Source: an uncultured Desulfomonile sp.
GTDB taxonomy: Bacteria > Desulfobacterota > Desulfomonilia > Desulfomonilales > Desulfomonilaceae
DNA: 64,000 bases
NCBI GenBank assembly: GCA_903952205.1
Contig: CAJBEZ010000083.1
Location: 1 to 64,000, forward strand
Direction: 5' to 3'
The notes beneath the pieces are model-generated. The model was given only the letters and a program-made list of their open reading frames with translations. It was not told where the DNA came from and did not search any database. The position numbers and the translations under genes are program-made. This document shows, piece by piece, positions 35,397-45,548 of this stretch (position 1 is the first letter of the stretch; each line of letters starts with the position of its first letter).

Positions 35397-36566
35397 TCAG
35401 GTCTCTCGCCTTTTTGTCAAGAAACTTTCCAAACGATCAAGAGCTTCGCTTATGTTTTTCATGGAGTTGGTGTAAGAAAACCTTATGAAACCTTCACAGT
35501 TTTTTCCGAAGTCGATCCCAGGCGCAACTCCCACGCGAGCCTCACGAAGTATTTCAAAAGCAAAATCGTAGGAATTGGAGCAAAATTTCCGAGCGTCACA
35601 CAAAATATAAAAAGCGCCAACAGGATCATGGGTAATTTCAAATCCCATTTCCCTCAAGCGTCTTAGCATCTCCAATCTTCGCTCATTGAATAACTGTTTC
35701 ATTTGGTTGGTTTGATCAGATGAATTCCTCAAAGCCTCAACCCCTGCGTATTGAATGAAGTCAGCGGCGCTTATGAAGAAATTCTGACTCATCTTCTGGA
35801 TGGGTCTCACAAATTGAGGTCTGCTAATCACATATCCAAGGCGCCATCCAGTCATAGCGAATAATTTTGAAAAACCATTCAGCACGAACGCATCATCGGT
35901 AAACTCCAAAATACAGTGTTCCTTGCCCTCGTAGACAAGTCCGTGATAGATTTCGTCGGATATGATCGGCAAACCCATCCCAGCCAATTCTTTCATGGTT
36001 TCCGGTTCTAAAATGGTACCAGTAGGATTGGACGGGGAATTGATCATGATGGCCTTGGTCCTGTTGGTGATAGAACGTTTTACAGAATTGGGATCCAATT
36101 CAAATTTGTCCTCAGGATATACTGGAACGAAAACAGGGACTGCCCCGAGAAAATTAACAAAATTTGGATAGCATGCATAATGAGGGTCTGAAAGAATGAC
36201 CTCGTCACCGGGATTAAGGATCGACGCCAGCGCAAGGAATATGGCGGGTGAAGATCCGGATGTTATGATCACGTTGGCTGGATTGACCTCGACGTTGTAC
36301 ATGACCTTATGATAATCGGATATGGCGCAGCGCAACTCAGGAATTCCGATGCTTGCCGTGTAATGGGTTTTACCCTGCCTGAGCGCCCTGATCCCTGCTT
36401 CTACAACATTCGCTGGAGTATCAAAATCTGGTTCACCAACTTCAAGGTGAATGACGTCGCTCCCTGCTTTGGACATTTCAAGGGCCTTTTCAAGTACATC
36501 CATGACCAAAAACGGCGAAATATCCCTAGATCGGTGGGAAACATTCTCCAATAAAGAGTTCATCAA
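35397..36566 (-). CDS. Class I/II pyridoxal-phosphate aminotransferase
   Basis: 389 residues of the aspartate aminotransferase fold type I. The PLP lysine is in NGFSKLFAMTGWRLGYV; other motifs are SPSNPTGTILEP (cofactor binding), SDEIYHGLVYEG and RFSYTNSM with the carboxylate-binding Arg near the C-terminus. Substrate not decidable from sequence; members transfer amino groups from aromatic or branched amino acids, or Asp, to 2-oxoglutarate. Probably in one transcript with rsmE. Confidence 0.9.
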   Translation of the reverse strand: MMNSLLENVSHRSRDISPFLVMDVLEKALEMSKAGSDVIHLEVGEPDFDTPANVVEAGIRALRQGKTHYTASIGIPELRCAISDYHKVMYNVEVNPANVIITSGSSPAIFLALASILNPGDEVILSDPHYACYPNFVNFLGAVPVFVPVYPEDKFELDPNSVKRSITNRTKAIMINSPSNPTGTILEPETMKELAGMGLPIISDEIYHGLVYEGKEHCILEFTDDAFVLNGFSKLFAMTGWRLGYVISRPQFVRPIQKMSQNFFISAADFIQYAGVEALRNSSDQTNQMKQLFNERRLEMLRRLREMGFEITHDPVGAFYILCDARKFCSNSYDFAFEILREARVGVAPGIDFGKNCEGFIRFSYTNSMKNISEALDRLESFLTKRRET

Positions 36567-37684
36567 AATGAAACCTTTCTAACTATTTCTGTGCGTAAGA
36601 TTAGACCAACCTGGGGACCATTATAGAAGAATCAATGATTCAGCTCCAACCTTATTCATGCGGAAGAACTTGTTACTAACTAAGGTGTCATATATTTTAA
36701 CGCAAAGTTTGCTAACTCCCTCATTCGTTTCTGACGGTGAGGCGCTGGCTCCTCTCCCCAGGGGAGCCCTGCTTATTTGTGGAGCCTAATAATTGTTACG
36801 AACCTCTCCTGTCATTTCCAATAAGACTCAATCTACCGCAGCCTCTTTGACACAACTTGTGATTCTCGAAACCGCTCGCAAACAAACTCGTGTGGTTCGG
36901 TTTCAGTTTCCAGAAATGTCAGTTTAAGACCGGCCGGATTGTTCGGACTGAAGAAGAAACATTGGGGGTTTGTGCATGGATTCTCAATATTTTTCATAGG
37001 GCCCTCGCTTGCAGTAAAATTGTAATCATCAGGGGAGTGTTCAGTCGGACAATGTCAATCGACGAAGGGCGAGTGCGAACGGACTGGCCCCTATAAGCCA
37101 TCAGCGTTGAAAAGTAATCCACACACAGACGAAAACAGAGGACCTGTCGCTGTTTGAAAGTGAAGATGCTTAACCATTGGGCCTGTTTAACAATACTGAT
37201 AATTATTTAAGAAGGATTCGGGATGAATGTGAAATCCTGCGTCAACAGGACTTCGCATTCAAAATGTGCGTCGGTTCATTTTATTGAACGACAGATAGAT
37301 GCGTTATAGTCAATCATACGCTTCTTGTTAGAAGCGTCAGAAATCAACGGCTCTAGGTGTTACGGCACCTTGAGCCAACTAAGAGAAATGTTTTTTTAAT
37401 CATGAAATAATAATACTATGCCCGAAGGGGACTGTAAAGAAATATCTAAATATTGTCATGTAAATGAACGTGACGGATCAGCTTCCCAAATTTCTCTATA
37501 ATCGAAATTGATTTGTTCTCCGAACGATTAAGATTCTCCTGTTCCTAACCGATAGCGACCGTTTCTATCTAGATGAATAATTCTGGGGGTTGAGATAAAA
37601 AGACAAAATATCTGAAGGGGTTCAATGAAGGATAATAATTGATGTTTGGTGAAGCAGCATCACGACATTGAATAAACTCAATAC
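36567..37684. other. Gene-free region of 1.1 kb with structured repeats
   Basis: No convincing gene. A 68-codon frame at 36890-37096 lacks a ribosome-binding site and family resemblance. Several inverted repeats are visible: CTCCCC-A-GGGGAG near 36752, ACGCTTCT-TGTT-AGAAGCGT at 37318-37337 and GGCTCTAGGTG...CACCTTGAGCC at 37349-37376. The last two lie 12 bases apart and precede a T7 run at about 37391, so an RNA or terminator is possible. Confidence 0.4.
37318..37376. repeat. Two adjacent hairpins in gene-free DNA
   Basis: First hairpin: 8-base perfect stem with a TGTT loop (37318-37337). Second: 11-base stem with one T-T mismatch and a 6-base loop (37349-37376). A T7 run follows after about 14 bases. 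No gene lies within 300 bases on either side. Confidence 0.5.
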
Positions 37685-37891
37685 CTATTCTAAAACGAAG
37701 ATCACCTCGACACGAATACGGTATTCCTGTATCTCTCCGGCCTCACACATGACACTCATATCAACAATTTTCATGCCGGTTATGTTTCTTAAAGTCTTGT
37801 TTGCGCGTTCAAAAGCCAGCTTTATAGCCTCATCAAAGCTGTTTGGAGAACCCGCAATCACCTCGGTAACTCGAGCGACTCGTCCTGACAT
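37685..37891 (-). CDS. Dodecin-family protein
   Basis: 68 residues. SGRVARVTEVIAGSPNSFDEAI, then NKTLRNITGMKIVD, is a clear dodecin fold. Dodecins assemble into hollow dodecamers that store flavins or CoA. The start at 37891 is set by GGAGG five bases upstream (complement at 37897-37902), although the frame is open to 37960. The flavin-stacking Trp of archaeal dodecin (usually in LRNIRWFEV) is replaced by Gly, as in many bacterial members, so ligand binding may differ. Confidence 0.85.
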   Translation of the reverse strand: MSGRVARVTEVIAGSPNSFDEAIKLAFERANKTLRNITGMKIVDMSVMCEAGEIQEYRIRVEVIFVLE

Positions 37892-38271
37892 AGTATCCTC
37901 CTGACTAGCGTGCCTCACCATGTTAGAGAGTACGGAATCAGGCACCAACTTGTCAACCAAAGAAGTTGATCTAACGTATTTAATTAGAGCTGTAGATTAA
38001 TTCTATTCCGCGTGACGTGTCAGACACTCACATGGTCACTCTGGTTGATGCGTAATGAATGTTCGTCGCTCCAAGGGTTGCAATTGCGCCTTGGTCGTCA
38101 ATAGGCGGAATTTTTTCTGTCAGAGACTCACGTTTCCATGTGTCCCCAAAGAATCCTATGTCCGAGGTAGCAATGCCCCTGGTCTGGTTTACTCGAATTG
38201 CCCGAGGTCAACGTACTGTCTATCGTCTAATAAATGGATGGCTGAGTCGATCGGCTCTTAGGAAGTTCTTA

Positions 38272-38406
38272 TCACTTGAATTCTATGTCTTCCGGTTTCT
38301 CGGCCTCGTAATTGGAACATCGCAATATCAAAACGGCGATCAACACGGCCCCAAACGCATAAGCTGCTATTTCCCAGATTTCCATGCAAAACCATTGACC
38401 TATCAT
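38272..38406 (-). CDS. Candidate small single-pass membrane protein
   Basis: From Met at 38406 (MIGQWFCMEIWE...) or Met at 38385 the frame encodes one hydrophobic helix (IAAYAFGAVLIAVLIL) and a charged tail ending AEKPEDIEFK. The layout fits small bacterial membrane proteins. No strong ribosome-binding site is visible and no family is known to me, so it is offered as a candidate only. Confidence 0.3.
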   Translation of the reverse strand: MIGQWFCMEIWEIAAYAFGAVLIAVLILRCSNYEAEKPEDIEFK

Positions 38407-38423
38407 CGATCGTCCACAGCGCC

Positions 38424-38432
38424 TGTGGATAA
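38424..38432 (-). promoter_or_regulatory. Perfect DnaA-box sequence (isolated)
   Basis: TGTGGATAA is the complement of the consensus TTATCCACA. A one-mismatch copy (TGTTGATAA) lies about 190 bases away, within CCTGTTGATAAAACG. Two boxes without dnaA, dnaN or an AT-rich unwinding element do not make an origin; chance or a DnaA titration/regulatory site is likelier. Confidence 0.25.
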
Positions 38433-39019
38433 CTCGTGATTTAGGCTGTTGATACAATTGGTAACCTCCCAGTTTTTAAGAGAGCCAAGCAGATTGAGCA
38501 CTTTTGGGGCACCAGAAAAACCTAATGATATCAATCGACAGGCTATCTCACCGTAATCACGGTGATACCACAAAAGCCCTTTATTGTTGGTGGCCTAGTT
38601 ATAAACACCTGTTGATAAAACGCATTTCAGAGTAGGGTAGGAAATGTCATAAATATCAACGTCTCAGGACTGTCCCTGAGAAGAATTCTCTTGTTTCCAG
38701 CCATTCTACCGATTCCTCGTTTCCTCAAAACCCCAACGCCAACTGGTCCGGATATTCGCAATTCTCTGGCGGCGCTATGACCTTCCCGACTACTGGAGGC
38801 CTAAAATATTTGTTCTTTTTGGGAATTTTCATCACATAGCCCAAAAGTTTCGTCAGCGGTCAGCAGAGGCCAACCAGAGCCTTCTCCATGATTACGGATC
38901 TAGCCTTGCCTGTGGGGTCCCTGACGTTGCAGTCTGCCTTAAAAAGGCCCATGCGCCCAAAACATATGGATAACACCTTTCAGTTGATTAATTTCCAAAC
39001 ATCAAGAGGTGTTTTCTTA

Positions 39020-40285
39020 TTATTTTTTCTTGCGAAAAAGGACTATCCTATTGGTATTAGTACCGGATTTCATGTTTTGAATACCCCAGATATTGGCGGT
39101 CTTAGTGAACTCCTGAGAATTGACCAATATGCCATTACACTCGAAACCTGCGCTATTCCCCAAAGGCACGACATGTTCATCTAAACTGACTGTTCGATTT
39201 TTTACTTCACCAACTTCAAAGGCGACCCATCCATCTGGTTTGGTTACCCGATATAATTCATGAAAAACTGAGCCCATGGCCGTAGACCATTCTTCAACTG
39301 TTTTTGCCATGGTGATACGTTTAGATATCTCATCATCATCCAAAGAATTAAACCAGCGTCTTAACCAGTTGTCCTTAGAGTACTGCACAATATTAAGGAA
39401 AGGCGGAGATGTAACCGTCAACTGAACTGAATCTGCAGCAATCTCAGGAGTATATGCGGCGCTCTGATTGATAAATAACCCGGACATCCCGGCGGCGTTA
39501 ATATTAGCTTTCTGTGGAGAAGTCAGGTTACGCAGTAGGCTATTTGTTTTTCGTAGAATTATTTCCTTGGTGTCGCGGTATTCCGGGATTTGGCGCCGAA
39601 CTTCATTTATCTTTTTCTGGCTTTTCGGGGAAGCCGCCTGATTAGGAGGAAGCGTGTAGACGGAAAAGAATCCTGTTGAATGTCCTGTAAGCCTATTTGT
39701 CGCTACCATCGCGATCCAGCGGTCGATCCCGTCTTCATTGCCGCTTTCTTTTCGTTCACAAAGGTATTTCCTTATGGATAGTATCTCTGACAATGTCCTC
39801 TCGTGAAAAAACATAGACAGATCTATTTCAGACTCGAGGGTATTGTCGAAATCTAATCTGGACAATCTTTTGGCGACATCCTCAATGGTGGGTGGGGTAA
39901 AACGGGGCCTTGTCAATATCTCGCTCAACGGGTTGACATCGTTGGAAACGACTTTACGCCCCAGTAACCCCGCCTCAATCACTGTGGTACCGCGCCCGCT
40001 GAATGGATCATAAATAATGTCCCCGACATCGGACAGCAATTCGATAAAAAATCTCGGCAATTGCGGTTTGAAACACGCACGATAAGATATCTCATGGATT
40101 GAGGAAGCCTGTCTTTGCCTGGATGTCCAGAATTCATTGACGTATTTTGTTATATTTCTACCATCTATCAGGATAGTTTCTATTTTAGTGGTGTTGTCGG
40201 CGGCGCTAAAAAACGAACCATTTATGTCATCTTCTATATAAGTGAAATCCTGAAGATATGCAGCGACCTCATTACGCAAATCCAT
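39020..40285 (-). CDS. DNA methyltransferase (N4-cytosine or N6-adenine type), orphan
   Basis: 421 residues. The SAM-binding motif I is DPFSGRGTT (93-101), followed by NDVNP (115-119). The catalytic motif IV is TSPPF (292-296), the form typical of N4-cytosine and some N6-adenine methylases. About 190 residues separate them, which would be the target-recognition region. RACFKPQLPRFFIELLSDVGD before motif I is a family hallmark. No restriction endonuclease is visible on either side, so it may be a solitary methylase or the survivor of a lost system. The start at 40285 is the first in-frame Met. Confidence 0.85.
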   Translation of the reverse strand: MDLRNEVAAYLQDFTYIEDDINGSFFSAADNTTKIETILIDGRNITKYVNEFWTSRQRQASSIHEISYRACFKPQLPRFFIELLSDVGDIIYDPFSGRGTTVIEAGLLGRKVVSNDVNPLSEILTRPRFTPPTIEDVAKRLSRLDFDNTLESEIDLSMFFHERTLSEILSIRKYLCERKESGNEDGIDRWIAMVATNRLTGHSTGFFSVYTLPPNQAASPKSQKKINEVRRQIPEYRDTKEIILRKTNSLLRNLTSPQKANINAAGMSGLFINQSAAYTPEIAADSVQLTVTSPPFLNIVQYSKDNWLRRWFNSLDDDEISKRITMAKTVEEWSTAMGSVFHELYRVTKPDGWVAFEVGEVKNRTVSLDEHVVPLGNSAGFECNGILVNSQEFTKTANIWGIQNMKSGTNTNRIVLFRKKK

Positions 40286-40845
40286 ATAAGTCCCTCAGTT
40301 GTGTTCCCGCTCTCACAGCTTTTTAAAGGCCAAACTAATTAGCCTATGGATATATCTACATGGAACTCTATTAGCAAGTGCGGATCTTTAACGAAAACAA
40401 ATTTTGATCCCGGCCTGTATAAAGGATGGGTGATCAAAAATGAAAAGATCAGGTCAGTGGGCATAGAAGAATATTGCAAGACTGCGAGAGGCCGATCCAG
40501 ATATCCATAGAATTAATGCTCATGTGAAGCATTTGGTTCATATAGACTTGGCGCACTATTTTTATTCGGGGACTGAACAGCGCCGGCGATCTCGGTGACA
40601 ATTAGCGCCTCGTTAACCAGAGAGTCGCTGGGGTAAGGCCCCACCGGAAAGGTTACGATTGACCAGGGGCGGTATGGTGAAGTATGTTCAGAAAAACTGT
40701 AAAAAAATCTTCTTTATCAAAGTGACGATGGTTTTGCTGCTGTTGGGTCCTGATAAATATCAAAGAAGGCAGGCAAGAAGCTGTAGAACCAGACCACCGA
40801 GTGTAGACAGTCATTCAAATCGCCTGTAGACTTGAGGCACATCAC
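40286..40845. other. Gene-poor region between methyltransferase and phosphoesterase
   Basis: About 560 bases. A 54-codon plus-strand frame runs 40346-40510 (beginning MDISTWNSISKCGSL), with no usable ribosome-binding site; it could be a remnant of a restriction gene, but nothing supports this. Divergent promoters for the two flanking genes must lie here. Confidence 0.4.
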
Positions 40846-42138
40846 ATGGCAAAAAGTTATTACTTTATCAGCGACTTGCACATTGGGGGCGATGAAGCGC
40901 TGGGCGTCTGCGATTATGAGACGGAGCTGGTGGCGTTTCTGCAACAGCTGACGGGTCTGGAAGAAGAAGCCGAACTCATTATCGTGGGCGATATTTTCGG
41001 AATGTGGGAATTTACCAATATCAAAAGTTCGGAGAAACTGCAGGCATTGATGCGTCAGTTTCCGAACATTTTCGAAGCATTCCGGGAAGCCGGGGAGAAG
41101 ATCAAGATAACCCTTCTGCCCGGTAATCACGACTATGAAATCGCGTGTTATCCAGAATTCGTGAAGATCTTCAAGGATTTCAACATCGATCTTGAACAGC
41201 GACCAGCAATAACCCGGGAGTTGTGCGGCAAGAAGTTCTGGATAGAACACGGCAACCAGTATGATGACTTCAACCACATGCCCGATTTCGGCAACCCATA
41301 CGCTCTGCCTGTGGGATATTTTATCACCAGCGGGATGGTGAGCGGGGCCGGCAAACGTTCCGAATACGGCCGGCACAATTGGCTCAAGGATATCCAGTCG
41401 GTTTATCCCACGGAAGAGATCCCTTACTGGGTGATCTCGAATTACTTTTACAGGGAAATGAGCGACTGGCTCCGCTGGCTGATCTTACCATTTTTGCTGC
41501 TGTCCGGGTTGACGACCTTCGTCCTGGCAGGGGCGGCCCTGGAGTGGCTGGGTATAACCCAGACCAATATTTTCCTTTTCAACGGCCTGTTTACCTCTCT
41601 GGGCTACCTTGGAAATCTGGTGCAGGTCGTGCTGATCATTAACGCCATCGTATTGTCGGTGCTGGGCGTGCTTTTCGTGCCCCTGAGCTTTATCCTGCGA
41701 GACATTAAGAAAACTCTGAAACGATTTCGCCTTATGACGCAACCGCAGGATCTCATCGCAGGGAAGGAACAGAGCTATCTGGACGCAGCCCAGGATGTCT
41801 TTGAGCGCCATCCCGACACGGTCATCTTCATCTATGGCCACACCCACGTCCCATCACTGCGGCGGCTTGGGAACCGGGTAGTGCTCAACACCGGCACATG
41901 GCTGAAAAGGCTGGTGAGAGTGCCGCTCCGCTTCGGCTATCTGCCTGATATCTATGTCCCTTTTTATTTTCTGGATTATTTTAAACTTAGCGACGCCGAC
42001 GGATCTATCGCCATCGACTTTCAACGGGTTGATAAGGCTCAGCCCCAGGAATTGGATCTCTTGCAGCGTCTCCTGATATCCAGGAAACGCCGAGAGACGG
42101 AAGAACCAATACCGGAGCGAACCATCCTGGATGTCTGA
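40846..42138 (+). CDS. Metallophosphoesterase with inserted transmembrane segments
   Basis: A 430-residue calcineurin-like phosphoesterase. Metal motifs: ISDLHIGG (8-15), GDIFGMWE (about 48), GNHDYE (about 91) and GHTHVP (about 330). The GDxF-W pattern resembles LpxH-type UDP-diacylglucosamine hydrolases. Unusually, between GNHD and GHTH lies a block of hydrophobic helices (about 205-233 and 245-285, for example WLRWLILPFLLLSGLTTFVL), so the enzyme would be anchored in the membrane by an internal hairpin. GAGG precedes the ATG by eight bases. Substrate is not known; a lipid phosphate or pyrophosphate is an inference. Confidence 0.85.
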   Translation: MAKSYYFISDLHIGGDEALGVCDYETELVAFLQQLTGLEEEAELIIVGDIFGMWEFTNIKSSEKLQALMRQFPNIFEAFREAGEKIKITLLPGNHDYEIACYPEFVKIFKDFNIDLEQRPAITRELCGKKFWIEHGNQYDDFNHMPDFGNPYALPVGYFITSGMVSGAGKRSEYGRHNWLKDIQSVYPTEEIPYWVISNYFYREMSDWLRWLILPFLLLSGLTTFVLAGAALEWLGITQTNIFLFNGLFTSLGYLGNLVQVVLIINAIVLSVLGVLFVPLSFILRDIKKTLKRFRLMTQPQDLIAGKEQSYLDAAQDVFERHPDTVIFIYGHTHVPSLRRLGNRVVLNTGTWLKRLVRVPLRFGYLPDIYVPFYFLDYFKLSDADGSIAIDFQRVDKAQPQELDLLQRLLISRKRRETEEPIPERTILDV

Positions 42139-42192
42139 CCCTGTTATGGATAAAGGGTGTTGATTAGCGCAAGAGGCAATCGAGGATCGTCG

Positions 42193-42212
42193 CTCTTCGA
42201 CTAGTCGAAGAG
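42193..42212. repeat. 20-base perfect palindrome
   Basis: CTCTTCGACTAGTCGAAGAG: 8-base arms around CTAG, between the phosphoesterase stop and the end of the sugar island. There is no T run, so it is either a weak bidirectional terminator or an operator-like dyad. Confidence 0.55.
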
Positions 42213-42319
42213 GGAACCTATGTTTTTGCTCAGATTTCTCCCCTTTGACTTGATGACGAAGACTTTGCCCGCAATAGTTTCATCAACGATTGAATTTAAT
42301 GCAAGGCTGCGCCCTTCGC

Positions 42320-43990
42320 TTAAGATTTTCGGCTCATCAAAGCTTTGTATTGCATCTGATCTTCATACATACGGAGGAATATCTCGTGCTTGGCGTCGTG
42401 ATACCTCGTTGCGGCTCCTTGGCAGGGATAGATAACCGTGTCGGCGGCGCTCATTTTAATCATGGCTTCGGTCACCGTGGCGCAGTCTCTGGCGGCGACG
42501 GCCCCAAGCATGGCCGAGCCAAGGAGCACGGCCTCGGGTTCTTTGGGGAGAACGATTTTGCGTCCGGTTATGTCTGCGTGCTCGCGCAGGAAGATCGGAT
42601 TTTTGGCGCCGCCACCGGTGGTGAGTACAGTCTCAATCTCGAAGCCACTCTCGGTCATGGCGTCCAGGATGTGGCGGGTACCGTGCGCCACCGCTTGGAC
42701 TGCAGCCAGGTAAAGGAGGGCGAGGTCTTCGAGGCTATCGCTAAGCCTTAGCCCAGAGATCATCCCGCGGGCGTGCGGATTGGCTCTGGGGGAGCGGTTG
42801 CCATGGAAATCCGGTTGTACGTGTAGATCCTTGGTGAGTTTGGCGGGAAACTCCGTTCCAGCGGCGAGCTTGTCGAGAACCTCCGCAAGGATTTCATAAA
42901 CGGTCATCCCGCGCCTTTTCGCATCTTGCTCGAGTTCAAGACTACGAACGTGACTGAAAATGATGTGATCGATGAGCGCGCCTGTAGCGGACTGGCCGCC
43001 CTCGGTGAGCCATAACCCGGGGATCATCGCCGAATAGAACGGCCCCCAGACTCCATCGACGAATCGGGGGTCTTTAGAAACCGCCATGTGACAACTTGAT
43101 GTGCCACCAATTAGCGCCAGCCGCTTTTCGAGTTCAACCTCGCCGCCTCCGGTTAACCGCGCTCCCAGCATTCCAACGCCACCGGCGTGGGCGTCGATGA
43201 TCGACACTGCGACAGGGGTCCCCGGCTTGAGCCCAAAATCGGCCGCCGAGCTTTTGGTGAGGCCGTGTGCGATAGGCTCGCCCATGGGCCGGATGCAAGT
43301 TCCGATGCGCCGGTAGCCTTCCGAGACCAGTTCACCCAGCCCTATAGACTGCCAGTAGGTGTCGTCCCATCTCCCTACGCTGCCCGGTGTCGTGGGTTGC
43401 AAATGGCCCTGGTAGGTCCATTTGCACACGGTCGTGCACAGCGAGCGGGTTTCCTCGCCAGTAGAGCGATAGGTCAGGAAATCAGCCAGGTCGAAAAAGC
43501 GACGGGTCCGTTTCCAGCAATCGGGAAGATTCTCTCTAAGCCAACTGAGTTTGGGCGACTCCATCTCAGGGGAGATGATCCCGCCCAGGTACCGCAGCAC
43601 GGCGTGTCCCCCGTTGTTGATGCGGGCCGCCTGCTCGAGTGCCCTGTGGTCCATCCAAACAATGACGTTCTGTTCGTCGTTACCGGTAGGGCTCACCGAA
43701 ACGGGCCGATCGCTCTCGTCCAGGGCCACCAGGGAGCATGTTGCGTCGAAGCCTATCCCTCTTACGTTTGCTGCGTCAATGTCAGCCTCTGTGACGGCCT
43801 GACGTACCGCCGCAGCGCTACCGTACCAAATGTCGTCCGACGATTGCTCCACAAAATCGGCCTCCGGCTTCCACATTTTGATGGGATGCGAACTCTGCCC
43901 GAGCATCTTGCCGGTTACGTCGAAAACTCCCGCCCGTGCGCTCCCTGTTCCCACATCGATGCCGATGTAGAGGCGGCGGTCCTGCGTCAT
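42320..43990 (-). CDS. FGGY-family pentulose kinase (ribulokinase-like)
   Basis: 556 residues. Phosphate motifs [15 protein letters not shown] and TTGGGAKNP identify an FGGY carbohydrate kinase; the length and [10 protein letters not shown] segment fit the ribulokinase/YpCarbK-like branch rather than xylulokinase. It should phosphorylate a ketopentose (or related ketose) made by the isomerase-like protein encoded 1 base upstream. Last gene of the sugar operon. GC content is visibly higher than in the flanking housekeeping genes. Confidence 0.88.
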   Translation of the reverse strand: MTQDRRLYIGIDVGTGSARAGVFDVTGKMLGQSSHPIKMWKPEADFVEQSSDDIWYGSAAAVRQAVTEADIDAANVRGIGFDATCSLVALDESDRPVSVSPTGNDEQNVIVWMDHRALEQAARINNGGHAVLRYLGGIISPEMESPKLSWLRENLPDCWKRTRRFFDLADFLTYRSTGEETRSLCTTVCKWTYQGHLQPTTPGSVGRWDDTYWQSIGLGELVSEGYRRIGTCIRPMGEPIAHGLTKSSAADFGLKPGTPVAVSIIDAHAGGVGMLGARLTGGGEVELEKRLALIGGTSSCHMAVSKDPRFVDGVWGPFYSAMIPGLWLTEGGQSATGALIDHIIFSHVRSLELEQDAKRRGMTVYEILAEVLDKLAAGTEFPAKLTKDLHVQPDFHGNRSPRANPHARGMISGLRLSDSLEDLALLYLAAVQAVAHGTRHILDAMTESGFEIETVLTTGGGAKNPIFLREHADITGRKIVLPKEPEAVLLGSAMLGAVAARDCATVTEAMIKMSAADTVIYPCQGAATRYHDAKHEIFLRMYEDQMQYKALMSRKS

Positions 43991-43991
43991 G

Positions 43992-45515
43992 TCATACGCT
44001 CCTTCCCAAAAAGCGAACTTTGAATCCTAGCATCTGCGAGAGTGCGGCCATCTCATCGAGAATGTCACCGTAGGCCACAGCGATGTGGTTGCTCAAATAG
44101 TGCGCCATAAGTGTATCTCGCGAGATGCCCAGATCGGCGGCCATAAACGGCCACTGACGCGTGGTTCCGCACCACCACCGTTCGCGTATTTCCTCCGGTA
44201 ATGTGATAACTTCTCCTCGCCCGATGTCCATCCATAACTCGTCGTCTTTAAGATAGGCCCTAGCCCAGGTGATGTCGCCCGGCCTCGCTTCACCGGCGAA
44301 TGTACCGCCGGGGATTGGAAAGTACTCGGCGGGTTGCCGGTACGAGTGAACGCCCCGGAGCGTGTCGGGGGCGCCGCTCATGGCGTACCCTCCGCACGAG
44401 CCCGAGTTGAGGAGCACCCACAAAAAACGTCCCTTATATTCAGCGCCCCAGCGCACATCGTGGAACATCACTCCTTGGTGCAGGCCCTTGACCTTGAGCA
44501 GCCGCTTCATCAGCTCCATAGGGACGAGGTTGCCTTGATCTCCCTCCGTGGCGGTGATGATCACGTCTCCGTCGCTCTCCGGGCGGCAAACGGAATTGAG
44601 CAGCCCTTCGGCGAAATCCGATGGCGGCCGTAGTGGCGTCAAACCGAGCTGATACTGCCAACCCACGCAGTCAGCTTTAAATTCACTGACCAAGTCCAGC
44701 ACCGTCAGGTAGTCGCGTAGCTGTTCCCGCGTAGCGTTTTCATCGAAGTCGTCCGCCCCGTCTTCCCCCCAGTGGAACTTCACACCGCTTTGCTTTACGA
44801 AGGCCATGGCCTCGTTCAATCGGCCATCGGAGATGGAACGGCCCCGGTCGATGATCCAGGCCTGGTCAACTTTGTGTTCCGAGAATCCAATGGGAGCCAG
44901 GCGGCGCGGGCCAAAGTAGCCGTTGATCATACCCATGGACGTATCCCCGAGCATCAGGGCCAGAATCCTTCTTTTCCTGACCTCTTCAGCGACTCGCATC
45001 GAACGAGCGTGCGCTTCTTTGGATATGGGAACCGAATAGCAAATCTGGTCGGTGGAGTATCCGATGCGACCAGTGCTGAGCCACTCGCCCAAACGATCCA
45101 TGAACGCCTCGTCTGCGGTCCAATCTCCAGCGTCGCTCCACACACGGGAGAATTTACGGCCCAGGCTTTCCAGACAGGCTCCAGTGTTGAGTAGACCAAC
45201 AAGCCCCGGCCACTGCCCTGAGAAATTACTCGCCAGCAGTAAAGGGCTGTCTTTACCGACGACGCCATCTGCGGTATGCGGCCCATAGCACCAGTGCACA
45301 AAGACCCCAACGAGAGGGTCATCCACCGGGCCTAGCTTTTCGATGGCTTCGTGGGGGCGAGTGAGAAAACCTTCGATACGATAGCTAGCTCGGCCGAGTC
45401 TTTTGAGCGCCCTCTCCAGTTGGACCGTGGCCTCCTCGGCGTTTGGCCGGGCCAGATCGTTGGGTCTGGATCGGTAATCGCCGGGCCAGAAGACGCCTAT
45501 TTTGGTTCTGGACAT
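43992..45515 (-). CDS. L-fucose/L-arabinose isomerase family protein
   Basis: 507 residues. The fold-level match to the FucI/AraA superfamily is seen in the N-terminal Rossmann region ([33 protein letters not shown]) and the C-terminal half ([33 protein letters not shown]). Such enzymes convert aldoses to ketoses with Mn2+. The precise sugar is not known; together with the kinase it would give a ketose phosphate. A 33-base gap separates it from the permease gene. Confidence 0.75.
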   Translation of the reverse strand: MSRTKIGVFWPGDYRSRPNDLARPNAEEATVQLERALKRLGRASYRIEGFLTRPHEAIEKLGPVDDPLVGVFVHWCYGPHTADGVVGKDSPLLLASNFSGQWPGLVGLLNTGACLESLGRKFSRVWSDAGDWTADEAFMDRLGEWLSTGRIGYSTDQICYSVPISKEAHARSMRVAEEVRKRRILALMLGDTSMGMINGYFGPRRLAPIGFSEHKVDQAWIIDRGRSISDGRLNEAMAFVKQSGVKFHWGEDGADDFDENATREQLRDYLTVLDLVSEFKADCVGWQYQLGLTPLRPPSDFAEGLLNSVCRPESDGDVIITATEGDQGNLVPMELMKRLLKVKGLHQGVMFHDVRWGAEYKGRFLWVLLNSGSCGGYAMSGAPDTLRGVHSYRQPAEYFPIPGGTFAGEARPGDITWARAYLKDDELWMDIGRGEVITLPEEIRERWWCGTTRQWPFMAADLGISRDTLMAHYLSNHIAVAYGDILDEMAALSQMLGFKVRFLGRSV

Positions 45516-45548
45516 TTCTTCTCCTTTATGCGACGCGTGTGTTACTCC

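Larger units (their letters stand above)
37903..39019. other. Gene-poor region of 1.1 kb
   Basis: No family-matching gene. It contains a candidate small membrane protein at 38272-38406, a perfect DnaA-box sequence at 38424-38432, hairpins TCACCGT-AATC-ACGGTGA (38548-38565) and CTCAGG...CCTGAG (near 38665-38682), and a 35-codon minus-strand frame at 38725-38832 without ribosome-binding site. Looks like decayed or regulatory DNA beside an orphan methyltransferase. Confidence 0.4.

Noticed and set aside
36890-37096. 68-codon frame on the plus strand
   Set aside because: No ribosome-binding site, no family resemblance, and an odd composition.
37239-37310. Short plus-strand frame starting MNVKSCVNRTSH
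   Set aside because: Only a marginal purine-rich region upstream and no other support.
38424-38640. Possible replication origin from DnaA-box-like sequences
   Set aside because: Only one perfect and one imperfect box, no dnaA/dnaN/gidA neighbours and no clear unwinding element.
38725-38832. 35-codon minus-strand frame with protein-like composition (MKIPKKNKYFRPPVV)
   Set aside because: No ribosome-binding site and no neighbouring continuation in any frame.
40346-40510. 54-codon frame between methyltransferase and phosphoesterase
   Set aside because: The nearest purine-rich stretch is too far from the ATG and there is no recognisable homology; it may be a gene fragment.
40717-41376. 219-codon antisense frame opposite the phosphoesterase
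   Set aside because: Shadow of a well-supported gene; no ribosome-binding site or domain.
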